The position numbers and the translations under genes were made by a program. From the NCBI RefSeq assembly GCF_900110115.1, contig NZ_FOCM01000011.1:21116-85115 (forward strand): a DNA stretch of 64,000 nt, given 5' to 3'. The stretch's first letter is position 1; every line of letters begins with the position of its first letter. Positions 56,801 to 64,000 of the stretch are shown here, piece after piece. The notes beneath the pieces were generated by a model. It had not been told where the DNA came from, ran no database searches, and worked only from the letters and a program-made list of their open reading frames with translations. The stretch comes from Palleronia pelagia. Its GTDB lineage: Bacteria > Pseudomonadota > Alphaproteobacteria > Rhodobacterales > Rhodobacteraceae.

Positions 56801-58852
56801 ATGACCGCCAAGACCAAGATCACCCTCAGCGCCTCGCGCGACATCCCCTTCGACAAGCTCCGTCTCAGCCAGGCCAATGTCCGGCACATCAAGGCCGGCG
56901 TTTCGATCGAGGAGCTGGCCGAAGACATCGCCCGGCGCACGCTGCTCGCCAGCCTCACCGTGCGGCCCCTGCTGGACGACAACGGTGCCGAGACCGACCT
57001 CTACGAGATCCCCGCGGGCGGGCGGCGCTTCCGGGCGCTGGAACTACTCGTCAAGCAGAAGCGCCTCAACAAGACCGCACCCGTGCCCTGCATCGTGCGC
57101 ACGGACGGCATCGCCGAGGAGGACAGCCTCGCCGAGAACATCCAGCGCGCGCCGCTGCATCCGCTGGACCAGTTCCGCGCCTTCCAGGCCATGCGCGAGC
57201 GCGGCACCGGCGAGGAAGAGATCGCCGCCGCGTTCTTCGTCTCGACCGGTGTCGTAAAGCAGCGGCTGAAGCTGGCCTCGGTCGCACCTGTCCTGCTCGA
57301 TCTCTATGCCGAGGACGACATGACGCTCGAGCAGCTGATGGCGTTCACGGTCAATCCCGACCACGAGCGCCAAGAACAGGTCTGGGCCGCCATCGCGCAG
57401 GGCTATTCGAAGGAGCCCTATACGATCCGGCGCATGCTGACCGAGGCAACGGTGCGCGCGTCCGACAAGCGCGCGTGCTTCGTCGGATTGGAGGCCTACG
57501 AGGAGGCCGGCGGCGCGATCCTGCGCGACCTGTTCCAATCCGACGACGGCGGCTGGCTGCAGGATGCGGGGCTACTCGACCGGATGGTCGCCGAAGGGCT
57601 GAACGACGCCGCGGCCGAGATCGCGGCCGAGGGCTGGAAATGGGTCGAGACCGCACCGGACTTCGCCTATGGCCACAGCTTCGGCCTGCGCCGGTTGATC
57701 GGCGATCCCATGGAGCCGACCGACGAGGAGACGGTTGCCTACGAGGCGTTGAAGGCGGAATTCGATCGGCTCGAGGAGCAGTACGACAGCACCGAAGAAC
57801 TGCCCGACGCGGTCGACGCGCGCCTGGGCGAGATCGAGGACGCGATGGAGGCCTACCGGGACCGTCCCCTGAGCTTCGATGCCGAGGAGATGGCGCGCGC
57901 GGGAGTCTTCGTCAGCCTCGACCATGACGGCACCCTGCGGATCGAGCGCGGCTATGTGCGACCGGAGGACGAGGTGCCGATCGAGCAACCGGAGGCAGGT
58001 TCAGAAGACCCGGACGCTTCGGAGGCGGACGGAGACGCGGCGATGTCGCAGGGCACGGAGACGCCCGAGCCGGACGACGCGCCAGAGGAGGACGGCATCA
58101 AGCCGCTGCCGGATCGACTGGTGGCGGAACTTACGGCGCATCGAACGTTAGCGCTGCGCAACGCGCTGGCGGGCGATCCGGACCTGGCCTTCCGCGCCGC
58201 GCTGCACGCGATGTGCCTGAAGCTCTTCTACCGCTACGCGCCGGACAGCTGCCTCGAGATCGACGCCAAGTCGGTCGGGTTCGGCGCGCAGGCACCGGGC
58301 CTCGCCGAGAGCGCATCGGCGCAGGCGATAGATACGCGGCATGAGAGCTGGGCGGCACAGCTGCCGAAGGCCTCCGATGATCTCTGGGACGCGCTGGCGG
58401 GTTTCGATGCGGAGAGCCGGAGCGCGCTTTTCGCCCATTGCGTCGGGCTGACGGTAAATGCAATCGACGAGGCCTACCATCGCCGACCCGGTGCGCTTGC
58501 CCACGCCGACCGGATCGCGCAGGCGACCGGACTCGACATGGCGACGGCGGGGTGGCGACCCACCGTGGATACCTATCTCGGCCGGGTGACGAAGGCGCGT
58601 ATCCTGGAAGCGGTTGCGGAGGCGAAGGGCAGCGCGCAGGCGCAGCTGATCGACCACCTGAAGAAGCCGGAGATGGCCGGCGAGGCGGAAACGCTGCTCG
58701 CCGACAGCGGCTGGGTGCCGGAGCCGCTGCGCACACCGAATGCCGACGTCGCAGAAACGGCGGCGGAGGACGGCGAACGGGCCATCGACCCAAACGCGGA
58801 GGACGGCGACGATGGGGACGAGCCCACGGATGCGCTCCAAGCGGCGGAGTAA
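56801..58852 (+). CDS. ParB/RepB/Spo0J-like protein of the mobile element
   Basis: The 683-aa protein has an N-terminal ParB CTPase-type domain with GGRR (73-76) and AENIQR (111-116) motifs and a helix-turn-helix region (EEIAAAFFVSTGVVKQRLKLA). A long C-terminal extension follows (about residues 230-683), with an acidic low-complexity stretch near 395-440. Chromosomal ParB is about 300 aa, so this is the large mobile-element type. No ParA is next to it. A role in maintenance or gene control of the element is likely. Confidence 0.87.
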   Translation: MTAKTKITLSASRDIPFDKLRLSQANVRHIKAGVSIEELAEDIARRTLLASLTVRPLLDDNGAETDLYEIPAGGRRFRALELLVKQKRLNKTAPVPCIVRTDGIAEEDSLAENIQRAPLHPLDQFRAFQAMRERGTGEEEIAAAFFVSTGVVKQRLKLASVAPVLLDLYAEDDMTLEQLMAFTVNPDHERQEQVWAAIAQGYSKEPYTIRRMLTEATVRASDKRACFVGLEAYEEAGGAILRDLFQSDDGGWLQDAGLLDRMVAEGLNDAAAEIAAEGWKWVETAPDFAYGHSFGLRRLIGDPMEPTDEETVAYEALKAEFDRLEEQYDSTEELPDAVDARLGEIEDAMEAYRDRPLSFDAEEMARAGVFVSLDHDGTLRIERGYVRPEDEVPIEQPEAGSEDPDASEADGDAAMSQGTETPEPDDAPEEDGIKPLPDRLVAELTAHRTLALRNALAGDPDLAFRAALHAMCLKLFYRYAPDSCLEIDAKSVGFGAQAPGLAESASAQAIDTRHESWAAQLPKASDDLWDALAGFDAESRSALFAHCVGLTVNAIDEAYHRRPGALAHADRIAQATGLDMATAGWRPTVDTYLGRVTKARILEAVAEAKGSAQAQLIDHLKKPEMAGEAETLLADSGWVPEPLRTPNADVAETAAEDGERAIDPNAEDGDDGDEPTDALQAAE

Positions 58853-58876
58853 CGCCTCTCCCTCCCACTCCCTTTG

Positions 58877-58908
58877 GGCCCGCAGTCACCGACGGTGGGC
58901 CTTTTTTT
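58877..58908 (+). terminator. Terminator after the ParB-like gene
   Basis: GGCCC (58877-58881) and GGGCC (58897-58901) close a stem containing CACC-GAC-GGTG, followed by seven T (58902-58908). It separates the ParB-like and Toprim genes and leaves only about 20 bases before the next start. Confidence 0.75.
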
Positions 58909-58927
58909 GCCGAACGGAGGCCGATCC

Positions 58928-59986
58928 ATGCAAAGCGCATCAGACCTCGCCGCCGATCTCGCGGCCCACGCCGAGGCGGTCTGCCGGGAATACCTGTCGA
59001 ACGGCAGGCGTCAGGGATCCTATTGGCTCGTCGGCAATCTCGACAACGATCCCGGTCGATCCCTCTTCGTCCGGCTGACGGGGCCCGCCCGCGGCACGGG
59101 CGCGGCAGGGCGCTGGACCGATGCCGCGACGGGACAGCACGGCGACCTGCTCGACATCATCCGCGAGACCTGCCGCCTGACCGACTTTGCGGACGTGGCC
59201 GACGAGGCGCGGCGCTTCCTGCACCTGCCGAAGCCGGACGGCCGACCGACGATCGAGCGCGTGGCGTCCGGATCACCAAATGCTGCGCGACGCCTATTCG
59301 CCATGGCACGCCAAATCCGGGGCACCTTGGCCGAGACCTATCTCGCCGCGCGCGGCATCGCCGATCTTGCGGGCACTGATTGGCTGCGCTTCCATCCGAC
59401 CTGCTTCTATCGCCCGGATCGGTATAGCCCGACCGAGACCTGGCCCGCGCTCATCGCGGCCGTCACAGATTCATTCGGCACCCTCACCGGCGTGCACCGG
59501 ACCTGGCTCGACCCGGACGGGTTCAGCCGCGCCAATCTCGGCAAGGCGCCCATCGACACGCCGCGACGGGCCATGGGCCGGCTGCGCGGGGGTGGCGTCC
59601 GGTTCGGCACGACCGCCGATATCCTGGCCGCGGGCGAAGGCATCGAGACCGTCCTGTCGGTGCGGCAAGCCCTTCCCGCCCTGCCCGGCATCGCGGCGCT
59701 CTCCGCCGCGCATCTCGCCGCCATCGACCTGTCCCCCGCGCTTCGCCGCCTCTATGTCCTGCGCGATGTCGATCCGGCGGGCGACGCCGCTCTGAAGGCA
59801 TTGACGGATCGCGCCAGGACCCTCGGCATCGAATTGATCCCGCTCACCCCATCGCGGGAGGATTTCAACGAGGACCTAATGGCGTTCGGTGCGGACGGGC
59901 TGCGGCACCACCTGCGGAGCCAGCTCGCGCCCGAGGATGCCGCGCGCTTCCTGCCGATCGGCGGGCAGCGCGACAAGACCGCCTGA
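58928..59986 (+). CDS. Toprim-domain protein (plasmid/ICE primase-like)
   Basis: The 352-aa protein begins with a DUF7146-like region (WTDAATGQHGDLLDIIRETC) and carries a Toprim domain with AGEGIETVLSVRQALP (glutamate of motif 1) and VLRDVDPAGDAAL (DxD motif). A zinc-finger primase domain like that of DnaG is not seen. Such genes accompany DUF932 and ParB-like genes in these elements and probably act in primer synthesis or ssDNA handling. GGAGG lies before the ATG. Confidence 0.85.
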   Translation: MQSASDLAADLAAHAEAVCREYLSNGRRQGSYWLVGNLDNDPGRSLFVRLTGPARGTGAAGRWTDAATGQHGDLLDIIRETCRLTDFADVADEARRFLHLPKPDGRPTIERVASGSPNAARRLFAMARQIRGTLAETYLAARGIADLAGTDWLRFHPTCFYRPDRYSPTETWPALIAAVTDSFGTLTGVHRTWLDPDGFSRANLGKAPIDTPRRAMGRLRGGGVRFGTTADILAAGEGIETVLSVRQALPALPGIAALSAAHLAAIDLSPALRRLYVLRDVDPAGDAALKALTDRARTLGIELIPLTPSREDFNEDLMAFGADGLRHHLRSQLAPEDAARFLPIGGQRDKTA

Positions 59987-60330
59987 GCGGACCGCGCCGA
60001 TCCCGGAACGTTGCCGGCGTGGCGGCACCGGATCGAGGGAGAGCCGCGCCCACGGCCTTCAAAAAGGGCTGTGGTCTGCGGCAAGCGGGCCGGGCCGGCA
60101 ATGGCGAGGGGCGGCTCTTTTCCGCCGCGCGGCGAGAGGCGCCGCGCTTTGCATCGCGATCCAAAAGAGCCGCCCCCCGCCATCCTCCGCTGCGCTCCGG
60201 CCGACGCGCCCATGGGGTAACCGCAAAGCATCCCTTCGGGGGCATGCGCCGGTGCAGGTCCGTCCCGCCGGCCGCGTCCCGTCGCCATGAAGGCCGCGCG
60301 AGGCGCGGTCCCCCGACGAGGAGCCACCAC
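59987..60330. other. 344-base non-coding stretch holding a large hairpin
   Basis: No gene is supported. It contains the 83-base inverted-repeat structure listed at 60101-60183, then TCCCTTCGGGG with a UUCG tetraloop (60231-60241), and the ribosome-binding site of the DUF2493 gene. Confidence 0.55.
60101..60183. repeat. Long imperfect hairpin with nested palindrome
   Basis: Two 21-base arms (60101-60121 and 60163-60183) are inverted repeats matching at 20 of 21 positions; each reads AAAAGAGCCGCCCC toward the tip or its complement. Inside, GCGCGGC and GCCGCGC form a second 7-base stem around 60127-60147. The arms are reminiscent of a structured RNA, an intergenic repeat (REP/MITE-like) or a replication/transfer site. 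Confidence 0.65.
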
Positions 60331-61260
60331 ATGACCGATTATCCCGACATCGCCGAAACCGCCCCCTCCGCCACCGCGCAGGTGCTCGCCGACCTCGAAC
60401 TGCACGGATACCGACCCTCCGCCTCCGAGCCCGATCCCCGCGACTGCCCCGACGACGACGTGGCCGCCCGCGCCGCCGCCGACATCCTCACCGTCCTCGT
60501 CTCCGCGATGGCCGAGACCGCGCTCGATTGGGACCTCGACGAATTGCTCTGGTCGAGCGTCAACATGTTCCACCGCGCCGTCCTTCGCATCGAGCGCAAG
60601 CTCGACGACAACGAACAGGCGCAGAAGCGCGGGCAGCGGGAACAGGACGGGTCCGAGGTCGCCGCGGTCCAGCTCGAGACCCTGATCGAGATCGGACAGG
60701 GCCTCCTGCAGCGCCGCGACAGCCTGGAGGTCTTCCGCGACAGCGCCGCGGACCAGTATCTCCGGCTCACCGGATCGCCCTGGACGCCGCGCTCGGGCTC
60801 CCGGGTGAACCATCGGCATCTGACCGCGGCCACGATCGACAGCCGGGACTTTCTCTCGGCCAGGCGACGCGCCGACAGCACCCTGCTGATCCCCAAGGGC
60901 ACGAAGATCGCCTTCGCGGGCGGCATGGACTGTCAGGATCACAATCGCATCTGGGCCGTGCTCGACAAGGTGCAGGCCAAGCACCCGGACATGGTGCTGC
61001 TCCATGGCGGATCGCCGAAGGGTGCCGAGCTCATCGCCGCCAAATGGGCAGAACATCGCGGCATCACCCAGATCGCGTTCAAGCCGGACTGGTCGCGACA
61101 CGCCAAGGCGGCCCCGTTCAAGCGCAACGACAGTCTGCTCGACACCCTGCCGGTGGGCCTGATCGTCTTTCCGGGCACGGGCATCACCGACAACCTGGCC
61201 GACAAGGCCCGCACGCTCGGCATCCCGCTCTTCGACTTCCGCGACCGGGGCGGCGCGTGA
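60331..61260 (+). CDS. DUF2493 (Rossmann-like) protein of the mobile element
   Basis: The 309-aa protein has a variable N-terminal helical half (DDVAARAAADILTVLVSAMAE) and a C-terminal DUF2493 domain (about 185-305) with KIAFAGGMDCQDHNRIWAVLD, LLHGGSPKGAELIAAKWAEH and a FKPDWSRHAKAAPFKRND block; the family resembles the YspA-type SLOG/Rossmann fold and is thought to bind nucleotides. It is a regular member of ICE backbones in alphaproteobacteria. Confidence 0.88.
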   Translation: MTDYPDIAETAPSATAQVLADLELHGYRPSASEPDPRDCPDDDVAARAAADILTVLVSAMAETALDWDLDELLWSSVNMFHRAVLRIERKLDDNEQAQKRGQREQDGSEVAAVQLETLIEIGQGLLQRRDSLEVFRDSAADQYLRLTGSPWTPRSGSRVNHRHLTAATIDSRDFLSARRRADSTLLIPKGTKIAFAGGMDCQDHNRIWAVLDKVQAKHPDMVLLHGGSPKGAELIAAKWAEHRGITQIAFKPDWSRHAKAAPFKRNDSLLDTLPVGLIVFPGTGITDNLADKARTLGIPLFDFRDRGGA

Positions 61261-61433
61261 GCGCCCCCTCGGTCCGAACCGACACCTCCATCGGCGGGAA
61301 TTCGCGTCTCGTCGATCGGACACCGCCAATTGCGCGCAATGTCCTCCGAAGAACTGCGGGAATCTGCTATAGTACCCTCAGGCGCTTGGCGGTGGAGGAT
61401 GCGCGTTTGACAGCCCATACGGGAGAACGCTTC

Positions 61434-61886
61434 ATGTTCATCGGCAGCCTCGTCAGTCTTCTCGGCCTCGGCATCCTGCTTTGGCTCCTCTTCACCCTCG
61501 CGATCCACGCGCTGCCCTTCTTCGTCGGCCTGACCGTCGGGATGTACGCGAATGAGAGTGGCGCGGGCCTTGCAGAGGCGCTCGGAGCCGGGTTCTTTGC
61601 TGGCATCGGAGCACTCGTCCTCGGCCAGCTCCTCATCGCCATCCTCCGCAATCCGTGGCTGCAGGCCGGTGTCGCGCTGGTCTATGCCCTCCCGGCGGCG
61701 CTCTCTGGATACTACGCCGTCCATGGGCTGTCCGGCATCGGGTTCGATGCCGAATTCTTTCGCGTCGTGCTCGGCGGTCTCGGCGGTCTTATCATCGGCG
61801 GCACGGCCTGGGTCCGCATGGGCAATCTCTTCGGCACTGGCCCCGATCCGATCGACGGGGAAGAGGCGACGATCCTTCCCCGTTGA
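61434..61886 (+). CDS. Membrane protein with glycine-rich helices, unknown function
   Basis: The 150-aa protein has four or five predicted membrane helices (LLGLGILLWLLFTLAIHALPFFVGLTVGM; AGFFAGIGALVLGQLLIAIL; LVYALPAALSGYYAVHGL; VVLGGLGGLIIGGTAWV). No family recognised; probably an element-encoded inner membrane protein. GGGAGAAC lies upstream of the ATG. Confidence 0.68.
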   Translation: MFIGSLVSLLGLGILLWLLFTLAIHALPFFVGLTVGMYANESGAGLAEALGAGFFAGIGALVLGQLLIAILRNPWLQAGVALVYALPAALSGYYAVHGLSGIGFDAEFFRVVLGGLGGLIIGGTAWVRMGNLFGTGPDPIDGEEATILPR

Positions 61887-62475
61887 CCGGCAGGCTGGAA
61901 CCAACGGGAGACGCCGCCATCCTCTCTGTCGAAGAAGGCCGGGATGGAGCGAGCAGCGGCCCGCAGCGCCCTGCCGCGACGGGAGCGGCTCTCCTCCGTC
62001 GAGGCCTCGCTGTGCCGGGTAATCTCGCTGCGTCTAGTGTCGATCCAGTTGCGGGAGGCATTCGGAGCGCGGCCGTTCTCCTCAGCGCTATCCGGCCCGT
62101 CTACACGCCGAGGCTTCTCTTTCTGCGACGGAATATTCGCCAGACTTGAAGCGGGGCACCGACGGCCGCCAGTCTCCCGATCGGGGCGTCGTCCCGGCAC
62201 CCGCCCGCACGCGGACCTCTCGAGGTGTTGATCTGGCCGGGATCGGCTGGCGCCTCGATCGCCTTGGCCGCAACGGCTCCGCCGGAGCTTTCTTCCCCTG
62301 GCCTTCGGCCATTCCTCGCGGACGACCCGGGTGGGTCCAAGAAAGCCCCGGCTGCGCCGTCCTCCGCGGCGCTGCGGGCCGTACCGACTGCGTCGGCGCT
62401 CGTCCCGGCCCTGTCGATCACCATCGAGGCCGCGATGGGCGCGGGTTCGAAACAACAGCGATCAGGAGACACGAC
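61887..62475. other. 589-base gap before DUF736 gene, no gene recognised
   Basis: Several short frames on both strands have no recognised motif or good ribosome-binding site. The stretch may contain untranslated leader or decayed genes; nothing stronger can be said. Confidence 0.45.
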
Positions 62476-62799
62476 ATGGCGACCATCGGCACCTTCAAGA
62501 AGTCCGGCAGCGAATATACCGGCGAAATCGTCACCCTCAGCGTCCAGGCCAAGGCGGTCCGCATCGTCCCCGAGGACAGCCGCACCTCCGACAACGCCCC
62601 CTCCCACCGGGTCTTCGTCGGCCGCGCCGAGATCGGGGCGGCCTGGTCCAAGACCTCGACCGAGGGCCGCGCCTATCTCGGGCTCAAGCTCGACGATCCG
62701 AGCTTCACCGCGCCGATCTACGCCAACCTCTTCGACGACGAGGACGGCGACGGCTACTCCCTCATCTGGTCCCGGGCCCGCCGGACCAACGGCGACTGA
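62476..62799 (+). CDS. DUF736 family protein
   Basis: The 107-aa protein matches DUF736: MATIGTFKKSGSEYTGEIVTLSVQAK, GRAEIGAAWSKTSTEGRAYLGLKLDDPSF and ANLFDDEDGDGYSLIWSR. This small family occurs almost only in mobile elements; function unknown. It is transcribed with or after the DUF2493 region. CAGGAG lies 8 bases from the ATG. Confidence 0.93.
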   Translation: MATIGTFKKSGSEYTGEIVTLSVQAKAVRIVPEDSRTSDNAPSHRVFVGRAEIGAAWSKTSTEGRAYLGLKLDDPSFTAPIYANLFDDEDGDGYSLIWSRARRTNGD

Positions 62800-62904
62800 G
62801 GATCGCCATCGCCCCGCCCGAGCGATCGGGCGGGGCCACGCGCGTGAACAACCCGATGATGAACCCGCCGCAGGCGCGCGAGCAAATGCCGATGACATGC
62901 ATCC

Positions 62905-63126
62905 TTAGCGCACTTCGTCGTCAGGCCTCAGCAAGTCCAAGTGATCGACGCCCAAGGCCTGAGCCAATTCGTAGAGCGTAATGATCGTGGGGTTCCGCCT
63001 TCCACGCTCGAGGCCGCTGAGATACTGCTGGCTGAACCCAGACAATTCCTCGACCTGTTCTTGTGTGAGGCCCCGCTCCTGCCGCAAGCGGGCAAAGTTT
63101 CGGCCGACCAGTCTCCGCATATCCAT
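62905..63126 (-). CDS. Cro/C1-type HTH repressor
   Basis: The 73-aa DNA-binding protein is a single HTH_3 domain: FARLRQERGLTQEQVEELSGFSQQYLSGLERGRRNPTIITLYELAQALGV. It is a likely regulator of the element. It reads leftward, opposite to the DUF736 gene. Its region upstream contains the start of a broken LysR gene. Confidence 0.9.
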   Translation of the reverse strand: MDMRRLVGRNFARLRQERGLTQEQVEELSGFSQQYLSGLERGRRNPTIITLYELAQALGVDHLDLLRPDDEVR

Positions 63127-63741
63127 GCACGAGCGGTCGCAGCCTACATATTATAAGCGCCGCTTCACTGATGCTCCCCGCGTCGGCGACGGCCAGAAAA
63201 TATCGTAGCTGGCGCAACTCCATCCGATTGATCCTGTTTTGTCTGGTGTTGTTGGTAGATCAGGGTCCCGGCGACCAACCTGCATGCACAATTTCCGCGA
63301 GCCGTGGCCGTCCACCGGTCAAATAGCTGGCCGCTGAGGGTCCAGAACGCTCGGCAGAGAGCATCGTGTCGTGTGAAGCGAATCCATTTCTCCGACCAGT
63401 ACGGACATACGTCTCCTCACGGGTTCGTCTTGAGCGTCCGACGTCTCATTATCCCTGTCGCCGTATTCGCTGATGGTCCGATACCCAGGGCGTGTTCCCG
63501 CCGATGGACCATCACACGCTCAGGTTGCGCTATGGCGGTCCGCAAACGCACGATACAATACGAAAGCAGGCGAAACGAAGCGAAACGAAAGCTCGCTGGC
63601 CATTGATAAAGAACGGAAAATATTTCGTCCCACCAGTGGACGACAGCAGGGACTTGAAGACCCTGTTCCAGCATCGGTCGTGTCTCGAATGCTGTGGAAA
63701 TTCCCTGGCAGCGTGTTCCGGGCATGTGAAGGTTCGGCCTC
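63127..63741. other. 615-base gap: broken LysR start and IS256 end region
   Basis: The part nearest the HTH gene contains a LysR fragment. The rest holds short unsupported frames and the boundary of the IS256-family element that ends at the right window edge; the element's terminal inverted repeat could not be fixed by eye. Confidence 0.45.
63152..63223 (-). pseudogene. 5' fragment of a LysR-type regulator
   Basis: Translation from 63223 gives MELRQLRYFLAVADAGSISEAA, the hallmark first 22 residues of LysR regulators. After that the reading frame loses similarity and runs into the HTH gene, so only the start of the gene remains. Confidence 0.6.
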
Positions 63742-64000
63742 TCAGGCGGCGAGGTCAAGGGACATGGGTCCGAGGGGCTGAGAGAGGGTCTCCCATCCGT
63801 CGACCTTGCGCATCTGGATCTGGCCGGAGGCGAGCAGCGCCCACAGCAGCATGGGCACGGTCTCTGCGCATGGCAGCACGGTCTGCGTCTTGATGCGGCG
63901 CCGAAATTCGCCGTTCAGCCGTTCGATGGCGTTGGTCGTGCGCGCGGATTTCCATTGCGTCGGATCGAGCCGTGTGAAGGTGAATAGCCGGTCGCCTGCT
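63742..64000 (-). mobile_element. IS256-family transposase, C-terminal part
   Basis: The reading frame from the right edge to the stop at 63742 gives 85 residues of the Mutator-type transposase: TTNAIERLNGEFRRRIKTQT, PCAETVPMLLWALLASGQIQMRKVDGWETL and a LDLAA end. The NAIE glutamate belongs to the catalytic DDE set. The rest of the gene is outside the window. Confidence 0.85.

Noticed and set aside
61944..62231. 95-codon frame in the gap before DUF736
   Set aside because: No recognisable motif, arginine/serine-rich shadow-like composition and no ribosome-binding site.
53807..64000. Second copy of the tRNA-Glu 3' end (attR) inside the window
   Set aside because: No stretch matching GGGGTTCGATTCCCC was found by eye on either strand to the right of the integrase; the repeat must be beyond 64000 or was lost.

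Overview
The window comes from a high-GC alphaproteobacterium, most likely a Rhodobacterales/Roseobacter-group marine bacterium. The evidence is a Paracoccus-type sox operon, an alphaproteobacterial complex I accessory subunit, Rhodobacterales-style RpoD and DnaG, and ICE genes of a kind common in Rhodobacterales and Rhizobiales. The species cannot be named from sequence alone.

Region 1 (1-10.3 kb) is a thiosulfate-oxidation locus. soxVWXYZABCDE reads leftward, with soxE cut by the window edge. soxS, soxR and the transporter gene soxT read rightward from a divergent promoter. Two AT-rich inverted repeats, in the soxS-soxV and soxW-soxX gaps, are candidate operators for the sulfide/persulfide-type repressor SoxR. 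Next come an RTX calcium-binding secreted protein (10.3-12 kb) and a TetR-controlled module with a shikimate/quinate dehydrogenase-like enzyme and the 3-dehydroshikimate dehydratase QuiC (12.3-15.9 kb), which should feed protocatechuate catabolism.

Region 2 (16-27.9 kb) is mixed chromosomal backbone: tRNA-Arg(UCU), sodC, an NDUFS4-like complex I subunit, uvrB, a low-GC orphan HEPN protein, divergent oxyR/katG, two small envelope-stress-type membrane proteins, a large beta-helix (pectate-lyase-like) protein, a DUF4864 protein and riboflavin synthase.

Region 3 (28-41.6 kb) has a capsule export set (kpsS, a Wza/KpsD-like lipoprotein, kpsC) lying between ribE and ribD-nrdR. It is followed by an SDR, YjbQ, DedA, HlyU-like and other small proteins, and by rpoD and dnaG.

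Region 4 (41.6-48.1 kb) holds two tandem copies of a three-gene module: a VWA/TadG-like protein followed by two TadE-like pseudopilin-type proteins. Region 5 (48.1-53.8 kb) has homoserine dehydrogenase, glpX and recJ, and ends at tRNA-Glu(UUC).

Region 6 (53.75 kb to the end) is the left part of an integrated mobile element. A tyrosine recombinase runs antisense into the tRNA-Glu gene and sits beside an excisionase-like HTH gene. Then come DUF932, ParB-like, Toprim, DUF2493, membrane-protein and DUF736 genes, an HTH repressor, a LysR remnant and the 3' end of an IS256-family transposase. The most unusual signals are here: the DUF932 and ParB-like genes share the same leader hairpin placed over the ribosome-binding site, and an 83-bp long hairpin precedes the DUF2493 gene. 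The right end of the island lies outside the window.
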